From Branchinecta lynchi (lineage: Eukaryota; Arthropoda; Branchiopoda; Anostraca; Branchinectidae), in the NCBI GenBank assembly GCA_023053575.1, contig JAKZAP010000013.1, forward strand, positions 1,002,001 through 1,066,000: a stretch of DNA of 64,000 nt, in the 5' to 3' direction. The translations under genes were made by a program, and so were the position numbers. The notes under the pieces are model-generated. The model was not told where the DNA came from. It ran no database searches and saw only the letters and a program-made list of their open reading frames with translations. Positions 35,901-43,560 of the stretch are shown in pieces; position 1 is the stretch's first letter; each line of letters opens with the position of its first letter.

Positions 35901-37043
35901 TATTACAACCATCTAAAAACTCATATCAAGTCGGTGATTACGATTAAGTCGGTGAGACAAGATGTAGGTGCTATATATGAGGTAGATTTAGAATATCCAA
36001 AAGAAATACACGAATTACACAAGGATTTACCATTAGCACCCGAACACTTTAACGGTAAGCTATGTACCACAGTATTAGATAAAACCAACTATGTAGTTCA
36101 CCACAGGAACCTAGAATTTTATTTACAAAAAGGCTTGATATTAAAAAGAGTACACAGAATACTAGGATTCACTGAAAGTGCTTACTTAAAAGGATATATA
36201 GACCACAACACAGCACTTAGAACTAAAGGTACAAATGATTTTGAAAAGGATTTCTTTAAGCTTATGAATAATGCTTGCTTTGGAAAAACTATGGAAAACG
36301 TAAGGAAGCGAGCGGATATGGAAATAATAACGGATGATGCAACAAGAGAAAAAATAATAAAGAAACCCAACTTTAAATCTGAAATAATTTTTAGTGAAAA
36401 CTTTTCAGTAGCAAGAATGTCAAAGGAAAAGATAAAATTAGACAAACCAATGTATATCGGCTTTGCTGTATTGGAACTATCCAAGTTATTGATGTATGAA
36501 TTCCATTATGATTATATGAAGCCTAAATATGGAGATAAAATTGATTTGTGTTATATGGACACTGATTCTTTCATATATGATATTAGAACTGAAGATTTTT
36601 ATCAAGATATCAAACAGGATTTGAATGAGAGGTTCGATACATCTGATTATGCGAAAGATAATCAATATGGATTTCCTAGTGTAAATAAGAAAGTGATAGG
36701 AATGATGAAAGATGAATTAGGTGGACAGGTTATGACAGAGTTTGTTGGATTACGATCAAAAGTATATGCTTATTTAAAGGACAACCAAGACCCTTCAAAA
36801 GCTAGCAAAAAACTGAAAGGAATAAAAACCAATATAGTTAAAGATAAAATTACGATTCAAAACTATAAGGATGTACTGTTTGGTAAAACGGAAAACCTTT
36901 CTATAACCCAGTATAACTTAAGATCATACAAGCACAATATGTTTCTAGAAGAACAGAATAAAAAAGCGTTAGATCCTAAGGATGATAAAAGGATAGTAAC
37001 AAGCGATAAAATACACACTTTACCTTTAGGTTATAGACATTAA
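32967..37043 (+). CDS. Protein-primed type B DNA polymerase (pPolB), 1358 aa
   Basis: This replicates the element. The N-terminus has two SAP-like helix pairs (about 30-60 and 128-150). Then come a conserved region ending in a Cys-rich finger (CTFCGRHF...H...H, about 475-495), exonuclease motif I (ADFES, near 538) and an HNH/endonuclease VII-type insert (CHIC...HFDHDHMTGEDRG...CN, about 633-670). Next are exonuclease II (NLSKYDSH, near 680) and III (YLKSDVLILSD). Polymerase motifs follow: A (LDANNLYG, near 941), B (KLMNNACFGKTMEN) and C (YMDTDS, near 1198). All catalytic acids are kept and the frame is intact. The start lies in CTATTAAATGATG. Confidence 0.97.
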   Translation: MMNTTEVIQLCKKVISNNKAVIQRLSLHTYNELRTYAKINKIKTNGAKKHEITNNIINHLSKYILIAEDKIKIERRNERTHNKNRPSDYKPEPRLRTILEDEIRENNITITKLKQEYNDNKEKETSELKKFLKNKNLSTRGNREEVLKRVGEYYNNIITKHKDSVQKNRDIIRDQTERRDNSRQKPIGLSTLFINKKKIKEEKLIPDHVFRTEEEQQPTIFSESENIFTVNVSVESNGRDEHTLIAFTFADLQRRMNELYQYRVQFVTRVIFYRQENDEEVVVYYNSTSWILNKNSILTHSHLDDNNKRLSSLSNTPRSGLQFSRYEGIDYRMTRIESYMGGTFKILPDFVKNKRACLNIENKDQKCFLWSILANLYPAKDHPERISKYKQYENEFDFKGVTNFPMDTKDIHKFENRYNIKICLFQIEKEKIIRSHILKSTINGKTAKHIVHLLYFDNHYVLVKDLSRLVGPQISTRQKKTYLCTFCGRHFTKEEQYEKHESKNNCEDPDIIMPPEGSSIQYKNIAKQMKVPYCIIADFESYNEEYNQVNGKKTIKVAKQKPFAYGFQVCCSFDTNQNKYYDYFGEDAAEHFVKTVTKVSTEIANKYESRQRNHTYTNAEITEKWKNLMNKTCHICTTEITENPHFDHDHMTGEDRGFAHAECNMKYRIPRHIPVVMHNLSKYDSHLFVRELIPDNGIFESAESFISFSKSISIRKTDTEIKYEIRFIDSIRFMASSLDKLSANLAKCDCKVPCNHLRQNFKFTSNSFKNDDEFKEIIKKGVYPYEFVDSFDKMKCTKLPPIESFYSRLTGKGIDKSDYKRAVSIWKQFNCETLLGYTKLYLKSDVLILSDVVENFRNVCIHNYDLDPLHYFSAPGLTWDSFLKHSKVDLPLFSKEDMYTFIEKGIRGGVSQCIKRYAKANNKYTSDYNKHKPSNYLMYLDANNLYGWAMSQNLPASDFQFISIPDDLKERNEYESIEYYNHLKTHIKSVITIKSVRQDVGAIYEVDLEYPKEIHELHKDLPLAPEHFNGKLCTTVLDKTNYVVHHRNLEFYLQKGLILKRVHRILGFTESAYLKGYIDHNTALRTKGTNDFEKDFFKLMNNACFGKTMENVRKRADMEIITDDATREKIIKKPNFKSEIIFSENFSVARMSKEKIKLDKPMYIGFAVLELSKLLMYEFHYDYMKPKYGDKIDLCYMDTDSFIYDIRTEDFYQDIKQDLNERFDTSDYAKDNQYGFPSVNKKVIGMMKDELGGQVMTEFVGLRSKVYAYLKDNQDPSKASKKLKGIKTNIVKDKITIQNYKDVLFGKTENLSITQYNLRSYKHNMFLEEQNKKALDPKDDKRIVTSDKIHTLPLGYRH

Positions 37044-37044
37044 A

Positions 37045-37212
37045 TTCAAGTACCTACTTAAAAACTTCAAGTACCTACTTAAAAAATTCAAGTACCTACT
37101 TAAAAACTTCAAGTACCTACTTAAAAAATTCAAGTACCTACTTAAAAAATTCAAGTACCTACTTAAAAAAATCAAGTACCTACTTCAAAACTTCAAGTAT
37201 ATACTTAAAATA
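37045..37212 (+). repeat. Eight 21-bp iterons between polymerase and ATPase
   Basis: The unit is TTCAAGTACCTACTTAAAAA(C/A), repeated eight times without gaps. The last copies diverge (AAGTATATACTT). Each unit holds the short inverted repeat AAGTA-CC-TACTT. It starts two bases after the polymerase stop codon and fills the longest non-coding gap of the late gene cluster. Confidence 0.93.
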
Positions 37213-37251
37213 CTCAAATAAATCTTATAATGAAAAATTCTTCCTAAATAA

Positions 37252-37929
37252 ATGAATGAAAAGGCTCCAATCAAAGTCTATGACTTTAGTGAAAAGAACA
37301 CTTATCAGAATAAGCACGACCTTGCACCTCAGTGGCCATTTAGACTCTTAATTTGTGGTAGTTCTGGAACAGGGAAAACTAACCTTCTTTTGAATTTAAT
37401 TTATGAATATCTTTGTTTCAACCGAATATACTTGTATGCTAAAGATCTTGAAGAAGATAAATATCAAGACCTTATAACCAATTTAACCACTTTGGAGTCA
37501 CAATGCAAATCGAAAGTCTTAACAGTAAGTAACAATCTTGATGATATTGTCGATGTTGACGACTTAGACCCTGAGTACCAAAACTTGATTATCTTTGACG
37601 ATTTTGTCACTGAAAAAGACCAGAAGAAAATAGAAGATTTATTCATAAGAGGAAGAAAGAAAAATGCCTCAATTATTTACTTGTCTCAAAGCTATCATAA
37701 AACGCCAAAGGTGGTAAGGCTCCAGTGCAATTATTTTGCATTCTTTCAGTGTTCTAATCCAAAAGAAGTAAAATTAATAAGACAAAGCCATGTATCCAGT
37801 ATAGACAATGAAAAATTTCTCAAACAATTCGAGACTGCAACCAAGGGCTACGGTTTTTTCTTCATAGATTTAAAAATAAAAGATAAAACCCTTAAGTACA
37901 GGAAAAACTTTGAAAAATTTACCGGATAA
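37252..37929 (+). CDS. A32/FtsK-HerA-type DNA-packaging ATPase (225 aa)
   Basis: This is the predicted motor that pumps the element's DNA into a preformed capsid. Walker A is GSSGTGKTN (residues 36-44) after the typical PFRLLICG strand. Walker B is NLIIFDDF (about 104-111). The sensor strand SIIYLSQSYHKTP (about 140-152) follows a basic GRKKN segment. Length fits the compact packaging ATPases of Polintons. The start lies in CCTAAATAAATGAATG, and a second in-frame ATG is absent, so the first is chosen. Confidence 0.95.
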   Translation: MNEKAPIKVYDFSEKNTYQNKHDLAPQWPFRLLICGSSGTGKTNLLLNLIYEYLCFNRIYLYAKDLEEDKYQDLITNLTTLESQCKSKVLTVSNNLDDIVDVDDLDPEYQNLIIFDDFVTEKDQKKIEDLFIRGRKKNASIIYLSQSYHKTPKVVRLQCNYFAFFQCSNPKEVKLIRQSHVSSIDNEKFLKQFETATKGYGFFFIDLKIKDKTLKYRKNFEKFTG

Positions 37930-37945
37930 TTTATTTCTATAATAA

Positions 37946-38560
37946 ATGAATAAATTTGGTAGTGTTGGAAAAAAGGTTTGTAACGAATCGAAAGTTACTG
38001 ACGAAAATGGTAACATTAACCTACATGATAGACGAATTATAAATTTAGGTGATGCCAAGGCAGACAAGGATGCTATTAGCTTAAGATCTATGACTGTGAT
38101 TATGAATCAATTTAAAGAACAAATGACTGCAGGACAAGTGCAAGCCAACCAATACTTTAGCGAAGATATCAACAGATTAACTGCGATAGATGATTCTCCT
38201 GATAATTCGTTGGTAAGGAACAAAGATAAAGGGTTATTTGTAAAAGAAATAGTTCGAGTTAATGATAAAGAGATTAACGCTGAAAACAAGTTGATAACAA
38301 ATGTTCAAAACCCTAGAAACAAAAATGATGCTGTTAATTTAGCAACGTTAACTATGAATCTTTTAGATTATGACAAAAAGCTTCTGGGGCAACACACCCA
38401 TAACGGTATAATTGAAGGAAAGATTGCTGGTCAAAAAACTCGTATCGATAATATTGAAAGAGCAGTAGTAAATATTTTAAAAAGGCTTCTAGAGCTAGAG
38501 CTAAAACCTGTTGACAAACCATTCGTTACCAGAATAGAAAAAATGATGGCTGGTAAATAA
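37946..38560 (+). CDS. Fibre-like structural protein (204 aa)
   Basis: It contains two copies of a motif seen in trimeric fibre shafts: RRIINLGDAKADKDAISLRS (about 29-48) and NKLITNVQNPRNKNDAVNLA (about 113-132). Repeats of the form I-x-N-(L/V)-x-x-P...DAVN are typical of tail-fibre and vertex-fibre proteins. A helical C-terminus (TRIDNIERAVVNILKRLLELEL) could trimerise. The fibre role is inference from the motif and from its place among structural genes. The start lies in CTATAATAAATG, 16 bases after the ATPase stop. Confidence 0.7.
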   Translation: MNKFGSVGKKVCNESKVTDENGNINLHDRRIINLGDAKADKDAISLRSMTVIMNQFKEQMTAGQVQANQYFSEDINRLTAIDDSPDNSLVRNKDKGLFVKEIVRVNDKEINAENKLITNVQNPRNKNDAVNLATLTMNLLDYDKKLLGQHTHNGIIEGKIAGQKTRIDNIERAVVNILKRLLELELKPVDKPFVTRIEKMMAGK

Positions 38561-38590
38561 ATTTTATAAGATAAATTAATTCCCTAATAA

Positions 38591-39160
38591 ATGGTTGAAA
38601 CAATGGAGTATACAGTTTATTTGTCAAAGCTTCAGAAAGGAAAACTGAAGAAATGTTTTGATGCTAAACAAAAATGTCAGATACGTGTTAGTCATAGTAG
38701 ACAAAATGAACGAGAACCAGTCAAGTTACTTTTAAGTAAACGACAAATTGATAAAATTGAAACATGTAAAATGAATAATAAGGGTTGTGATATTGATGTA
38801 TCATACAAACAGATGAGAGAAGCGATTCAAAAAGGTGGATTACTTCAATTTTTAATACCGCTAGCAATTACCCTTGGTAAGGCAGCTTTAACAAGTGGTG
38901 CTGCTGCTTTGGGTACATTCGCTGGTAAGAAAATTATGGATAAAATGACCAACACAGGTGGTGCGCTAAAACTTCCTGGAACACAAAAAGTTACCGGTAA
39001 TGGGGTACGTGGAAGGCCTAGGAAGGAAAAAAACGATGATGTCAACACAGGTGGCGCGCTTACACTTCCTGGAACGCAAAAAGTTGTCGGTCATGGGGTT
39101 CGTGGTAGACCTAAGAAGTCAAAAAACGGGGACATCAAAAAAGAAGCAAAAGTAAAGTAG
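38591..39160 (+). CDS. Hydrophobic core-like protein with two AT-hooks (189 aa)
   Basis: The N-terminal half (about 1-80) is basic and Cys-containing. A Gly/Ala-rich hydrophobic segment follows (about 87-117, GGLLQFLIPLAITLGKAALT...). The tail has a 25-residue block twice, each with GGAL(K/T)LPGTQKV and ending GVRGRP(R/K)K. RGRP is the AT-hook core for minor-groove binding of AT-rich DNA. It is likely a virion DNA-binding or membrane-active protein comparable in role to adenovirus core peptide pX. That comparison is inference. The start lies in CCCTAATAAATGG. Confidence 0.75.
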   Translation: MVETMEYTVYLSKLQKGKLKKCFDAKQKCQIRVSHSRQNEREPVKLLLSKRQIDKIETCKMNNKGCDIDVSYKQMREAIQKGGLLQFLIPLAITLGKAALTSGAAALGTFAGKKIMDKMTNTGGALKLPGTQKVTGNGVRGRPRKEKNDDVNTGGALTLPGTQKVVGHGVRGRPKKSKNGDIKKEAKVK

Positions 39161-39183
39161 GACCTCTAACCAATTTTGATATT

Positions 39184-39528
39184 ATGGATGCATTAGGGAG
39201 TATATCACAGTTTAGAGGTGTGTTCTCTTTAGATACGCTACCCAAACATATAAACGATTCGGAATGCGGTGTCATTAATTATGATAAACTCGGAATGCCT
39301 GGAACTCACTGGGTTGCCTATTGTAATCTACCTGAATACCCCCATGTAGAATTTTTTGATTCTTTCGGTATTCCCCCGGGAAAAGAAATAATTAAATATC
39401 TAAGAACTTCAAAGAAAAAAATAGCTTATGAAAATCTTGCTGTTCAAAATATAGATGAATTAAACTGTGGACTTCACTGTATTTCCTACATTAAGCGCAA
39501 ACTGAAGTTGGTAGCTTTTCGTTTATAA
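39184..39528 (+). CDS. Adenain-like cysteine protease (114 aa)
   Basis: This is the maturation protease of the capsid proteins. The catalytic set is visible in family order: His42 (GTHWVAY), Asp59 (FFDSFG), Gln88 (AVQNIDELN) and Cys95 (CGLHC). The N-terminus (RGVFSLDTLP) looks complete. The C-terminal part after the catalytic Cys is only 19 residues, short against adenovirus proteases of about 200. The start ATTATGG is the only late-cluster start without TAAATG. Confidence 0.9.
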   Translation: MDALGSISQFRGVFSLDTLPKHINDSECGVINYDKLGMPGTHWVAYCNLPEYPHVEFFDSFGIPPGKEIIKYLRTSKKKIAYENLAVQNIDELNCGLHCISYIKRKLKLVAFRL

Positions 39529-39545
39529 AAATTGTTTTCTAATAA

Positions 39546-39713
39546 ATGGAGATTTATTGTATGAAATGTAAAAAGAGCACTGACACTGAATCAATGTTTA
39601 AGGCAGTGTCACAAAAAAATAATGTTCCAATGCTGAAAGGGAATTGTGTTATTTGCGGATCGAGGAAAAATCGCTTTTTAAAAAAAACCTCAACGCAGAA
39701 ACAGATATTTTAA
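39546..39713 (+). CDS. DUF5679-like zinc-ribbon ORF (55 aa), frameshift partner of integrase
   Basis: This short frame starts in TTCTAATAAATGG, the element's start motif. It has two Cys pairs (YCMKCKK at residues 5 and 8, and CVICG at 34 and 37) spaced as in the DUF5679 zinc ribbon. It stops at TAA 39711-39713. The integrase frame (-1 relative to it) has no ATG before its conserved region. The two frames overlap from 39644, and a slippery site lies at 39677-39683. The short ORF may therefore supply the start for integrase. If read alone it is a 55-aa zinc-binding peptide. Confidence 0.8.
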   Translation: MEIYCMKCKKSTDTESMFKAVSQKNNVPMLKGNCVICGSRKNRFLKKTSTQKQIF

Positions 39714-40630
39714 AGACGTATTATTCTAATTATTCAGGTGTGGATGATATTTACAGAAAATTAAAAGAAAATGGTGTTAAGGTTTCCAAGGATAAAATAA
39801 AAAATGTGTTGCAAAATGAGAATGTGTATACGTTACACAAACCTTCCTATCATAACTTTGAAAGGAGGCGAGTGTATGTTCACTATGTTGATGAGCAATG
39901 GCAAGCTGATTTAGTTGACATGCAGAAATATAAAAAAGAAAATAATAAAACAAATTACATTTTAACTGTTATTGATTGCTTTAGTAAATATGCTTGGTGT
40001 ATCCCTCTGAAAGACAAAACGGGTGCTGAAATAATAAAAGCATTCAGTGTTATATTTAAAGAAAGAATTCCTAAGAAACTACAAACTGATAAAGGTAAGG
40101 AATTTGTAATGAGAAATGTTCAATCTTTTTTGAAAAATAACGATATACACTGGTTTGCATCTGAAAGCGAATTGAAAGCGCAAATTGTAGAACGATTCAA
40201 CAGAACGCTAAAAGAAAAGTTATGGAAATATTTCACTCACAATAACACTACTAATTGGATTGATATTTTACCTTTATTTGTGAGTAATTATAATAACTCG
40301 TACCACCGTTCAATACAAATGAAACCAGTTGATGCTAGTAAAAAGGTTAATCAGAAAAAGGTTTTTAGTGCTCTGTTTCCTCCAGTAGATGACTACAAAA
40401 TCACAGGAAACTCACAGAGTCACAAAGTCAAAGTAGGGGATTTAGTCAGAATTAAAAAAGAAAAAAGTATTTTCGATAAAGGATATTTACCTAATTATAC
40501 GGATGAAGTATTTCAGATAGCAACCATCAGACCTACCATTCCCATTACTTATGAAATATCTGACAAAAGTGGGGAATTAATTCAAGGAGGGTTTTATGAA
40601 AAAGAACTTTCAAAATTTATTATGAAATAA
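39644..40630 (+). CDS. Retroviral-type (DDE) integrase, 328 codons open
   Basis: This inserts the element and makes the 6-bp target duplication. The catalytic core shows Asp89 (EQWQADLVDM), Asp149 (LQTDKGKEF) and Glu183 (IVERFNRTLKEKLW). An N-terminal helical DNA-binding part (DIYRKLKENGVKVSKDKIKNVL) and a C-terminal SH3-like beta region (KVGDLVRIKKEK...) flank it. No ATG precedes the conserved N-terminus (the first triplet of the frame is TTG), so translation probably enters by -1 frameshifting from the zinc-ribbon ORF at 39546. Confidence 0.95.
   Translation: MCYLRIEEKSLFKKNLNAETDILKTYYSNYSGVDDIYRKLKENGVKVSKDKIKNVLQNENVYTLHKPSYHNFERRRVYVHYVDEQWQADLVDMQKYKKENNKTNYILTVIDCFSKYAWCIPLKDKTGAEIIKAFSVIFKERIPKKLQTDKGKEFVMRNVQSFLKNNDIHWFASESELKAQIVERFNRTLKEKLWKYFTHNNTTNWIDILPLFVSNYNNSYHRSIQMKPVDASKKVNQKKVFSALFPPVDDYKITGNSQSHKVKVGDLVRIKKEKSIFDKGYLPNYTDEVFQIATIRPTIPITYEISDKSGELIQGGFYEKELSKFIMK
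39675..39689 (+). promoter_or_regulatory. Candidate -1 ribosomal frameshift site
   Basis: TTTTTAAAAAAAACC contains T TTA AAA (39677-39683) exactly in phase with the zinc-ribbon frame. That is a canonical X XXY YYZ heptamer. A AAA AAA (39680-39686) overlaps it, also in phase. A -1 slip moves ribosomes into the integrase frame. The alternative is a one-base indel in the eight-A run. Confidence 0.6.
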
Positions 40631-40646
40631 AATTACTTGTATATAA

Positions 40647-41477
40647 ATGGATTCAAGACGCTTGAGTGATATGTTATCGGATATAGTGAAGAACAGAGAA
40701 GTTCAGAGAAGAAAGGTTCAACAAAATGAGATGGAGAAGGCAGGATTTCGGGAATATGCTTCAGAGTTAAACGCTCCAGTTATTATAGCACAAAAAGAAA
40801 ACACTAAAGACACCATCAAAAAATTACAAGAGAACGCTGAAACGATAATTAATAAACTACTTGAAGGTGATAATAATTCAAGAAGACGGTTTATCAGATT
40901 AGGTGATACATTTAAAACAGCTTTACAGACCACTACTTCAGAGGAATCGAGTCGAGCTCCCACTCCTGCTATAGAACCCAATCTAGAACAACCATATGAC
41001 GTAAATCTAAACTTAAATATTGATGTGGAATTATTAAATCAAATTAATTTAAAATATAAAGATGACTGGAATGGTACCGATAATTATTTTAAAATGCCTC
41101 ATTATTACCTTAAGCATCATAACGAAATAGATGGGGCTCTGAATTATTTAACATCTATAAGTCAAAGTTATGGTGGTATGAAAAGTAAAAGTTATAGTTC
41201 TAGTAAGTATGATAAACACATTGAATTTATAAAAGAATACAAGAATAGGTTAAAAACCATTCAAACCTATTTCCCATTAGTCAACCAACAAGGAACTGGA
41301 GTATTTATGAATTGTGATGGAATGATTTCAAAATTATACACTTTGATAGGTAGCAGAGTAAACGGAAATACATCTGACGAGGTGAGAAATGAAGCTATTG
41401 ATATTTTGGATTCGTTAATGCGAAATAAATTTCTTACGAAGAGATATTACAATTCAATATATAAAAAATATTTCTAA
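40647..41477 (+). CDS. Polinton late protein of unknown function (276 aa)
   Basis: No domain is recognised with certainty. The N-terminal 80 residues are charged and helical, possibly a coiled coil (NREVQRRKVQQNEMEKAGFRE). A Ser/Pro linker lies near 100-115. The C-terminal half has KMPHYYLKHHNEIDGALNYL and a helical end ISKLYTLIGSRVNGNTSDEVRNEAID. A protein at this position between integrase and minor capsid recurs in related elements, so a structural role is likely. The start lies in TATATAAATGG; the stop is 3 bases before the next ATG. Confidence 0.7.
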   Translation: MDSRRLSDMLSDIVKNREVQRRKVQQNEMEKAGFREYASELNAPVIIAQKENTKDTIKKLQENAETIINKLLEGDNNSRRRFIRLGDTFKTALQTTTSEESSRAPTPAIEPNLEQPYDVNLNLNIDVELLNQINLKYKDDWNGTDNYFKMPHYYLKHHNEIDGALNYLTSISQSYGGMKSKSYSSSKYDKHIEFIKEYKNRLKTIQTYFPLVNQQGTGVFMNCDGMISKLYTLIGSRVNGNTSDEVRNEAIDILDSLMRNKFLTKRYYNSIYKKYF

Positions 41478-41480
41478 TAA

Positions 41481-42206
41481 ATGGTGTTGTTAAACATTGA
41501 AGGTAATGAAAGTATCATTGATATAACATTTAGTCAACCAATCGAATTGAATCGTAATTGGGATTATGAAATAGGTTTGAATCAGTGTACTTTGTGGTAT
41601 TCATGGCATAATGTAAGTGATAAATTTGGAAATAATACATTTCAATACAGGAAAGATGAAGATAATAATGCAACAGAATGGATGAATGTTACTATTCCTA
41701 ATGGGATGTATAACGATGATTGTTTGAATTATTTTTTGTGTCAGTATTTTGATACCCCAAAAGATAAATGTCCTATTGTCATTTCATCAAATCCAGCATC
41801 TATGAGATTTGTCATCATATTACAAGAAAAATACATGTTTAGATTTAATAGTGACTTGTGTCAGATTTTAGGATTTGATAAGGATAGTGAGATATCTAAG
41901 AAAATCAATGAAGGTACAAAGCTTCCGAATATAACAAGAAGCGTTGATAAAATTCAAATTCACTGCTCTCTTGTAAACAGTTCTATCGTAAACAAAAGTA
42001 AATCAGATGTCATTTGGACATTTGTTCCGAATACAGAACCGGGTTGTCAAATTGTTGAGAATCCTAGACAATTAATCTACCTTCCTATTAATACAAAAGA
42101 CTTTATTTACTCCTTGAGAATGACAATTACTGATCAGTTGGGAAGACCTATCGATTTGAATGGTGATAACGTTGGATACGTGCTGCATTTAAGAAAAGCT
42201 TATTGA
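41481..42206 (+). CDS. Minor capsid (penton-type) protein candidate (241 aa)
   Basis: It is a beta-rich protein with no membrane segment. The N-terminus (DYEIGLNQCTLWYSWHNV), the central NGMYNDDCLNYFL and the C-terminal DFIYSLRMTITDQLGRPIDLNGDNVGYVLHLRKAY fit the single-jelly-roll penton protein that precedes the major capsid gene in Polintons. The assignment rests on gene order and pattern. The start motif CTAATAAATGG overlaps the stop codon of the previous gene. Confidence 0.75.
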   Translation: MVLLNIEGNESIIDITFSQPIELNRNWDYEIGLNQCTLWYSWHNVSDKFGNNTFQYRKDEDNNATEWMNVTIPNGMYNDDCLNYFLCQYFDTPKDKCPIVISSNPASMRFVIILQEKYMFRFNSDLCQILGFDKDSEISKKINEGTKLPNITRSVDKIQIHCSLVNSSIVNKSKSDVIWTFVPNTEPGCQIVENPRQLIYLPINTKDFIYSLRMTITDQLGRPIDLNGDNVGYVLHLRKAY

Positions 42207-42234
42207 TTAGTGAAATAAAATTATTTACCTATAA

Positions 42235-42591
42235 ATGTTGATTAATAATAAGCGATTACTTTATAAAAAGCAGTATGGAAGTGGAATCGGTAGTGTATTC
42301 AAAAACATTGTTAATTCCCAGTTATTTCAAACGTCAGCAAAACAAATAAAAGATGGGGCTATGTCAATGTATAATAATATTATTAAACCGAGATTTGAGT
42401 TGTTGAAAAACAGAGCAATAGAATATGGGAAAGATCTGATCAATGTAAACAAGAAGGAACTCATTGATGTAATTGGAAACAAAAAATCGATGAAGGATCT
42501 TATCGGTACAAATAAAAGGATTTTAAATCAAAGAAGTCAGGACTTGATCAAAACGTTAATGACTGGAAATGGATTAAAGATTCTGAAATAA
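42235..42591 (+). CDS. GSGIG small late protein (118 aa), possibly pVI-like
   Basis: A short basic N-terminus is followed by YGSGIGSVFKNIVN, then amphipathic and basic helices. The small size, an N-terminal glycine-containing amphipathic region and its location between the two capsid genes resemble the adenovirus cement/membrane-lytic protein pVI. That link is inference. The GSG-I-G site could be a cleavage site for the protease. The start lies in CCTATAAATG. Confidence 0.6.
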   Translation: MLINNKRLLYKKQYGSGIGSVFKNIVNSQLFQTSAKQIKDGAMSMYNNIIKPRFELLKNRAIEYGKDLINVNKKELIDVIGNKKSMKDLIGTNKRILNQRSQDLIKTLMTGNGLKILK

Positions 42592-42621
42592 GTTTTATTT
42601 AATAATTTCTTTCTTATATAA

Positions 42622-43560
42622 ATGGCAGTAAATAAAGTTATCAGTCCGCAATGGAACATATTTGACGAACCGCTTGTGGATGATACAGTGGTTAAATATG
42701 AATTTAAAGAAATTCGAGAAACAGATGTGAATGTATCTAATAAATCAGAGTTTGAATTCGTAACAAAGAAATTAGATTCCTGGTTTTATCCAAGTGAAAG
42801 TTATCTTGATGTCAGTGTAAGAATAGTAAACGAAGATGGGACTCCTATAGCTGCAACCGATGTTGCTACTTTAACGAATAATGGATTTAATTTATTCAGT
42901 ACCGCTGAGTATGTAATAAACGATGAATCGGTTGAAAAAATTAATCATGTTGGTATTACAACTACCGTTACAAAGTTGATTGAATACTCTGATGATTATT
43001 CTAGAAGTGCAGCAAGAAATCATTTCTGGTATAAGGATTATAATCAAGGAAAAGAAATTAATCCTGTTATTGCTTCGTTTACTGCAACTCCAGTAGTAGC
43101 AGGGGCTGCAGGGGCTGCAGCAGGGGGTGGAACAGTCAGTTTGAGAAATAATAATAATTATAATAAAGGATTTGAAAAAAGATATAACAGAACAAAGAGC
43201 AGTAAATTAGTAAATATGTATTTACCATTATCAGAATTGTTTGGATTTCTGAAAGGAAACAAACGATTCTTCAGAGGTGCATCGCATAAATTATTTCTAA
43301 GAAGAAATGATGATAACAACATGATTATAAGAAATGGAAATACTAATTTCAAAGTAGTAATCGAGTATTTATCCTGGAAGATCCCTATTGTAGCTCCTAG
43401 TATCGAAATGATGAGTGAATTAGAAAAGGATCTTGCTAAGGATAAAAAGCATAATCTGATGTGGGAAGCATGTAATAGTTATAAAAGTGATGTTAGTCAG
43501 AATAAGGAGCACACCTGGAAAGTTGTTCTGAGAGAAATAGTCCTACAAAAATCGTTGTGA
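42622..43560 (+). pseudogene. Double-jelly-roll major capsid protein, N-terminal part (312 aa)
   Basis: This is the main shell protein, expected to form pseudo-hexameric trimers. The first beta-barrel starts MAVNKVISPQWNIFDEP. A Gly/Ala-rich loop (residues about 158-175, GAAGAAAGG) follows, then the linker to the second barrel (LVNMYLPLSELFGFLKGNKRFFRG). The frame ends at TGA 43558-43560, about 140 residues short of the usual length. The rest continues in the -1 frame. The -1 frame is already open from 43506 and looks family-like before the stop, so a one-base lesion, or a frameshift event, within 43506-43560 is likely. The start lies in CTTATATAAATGG. Confidence 0.8.
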
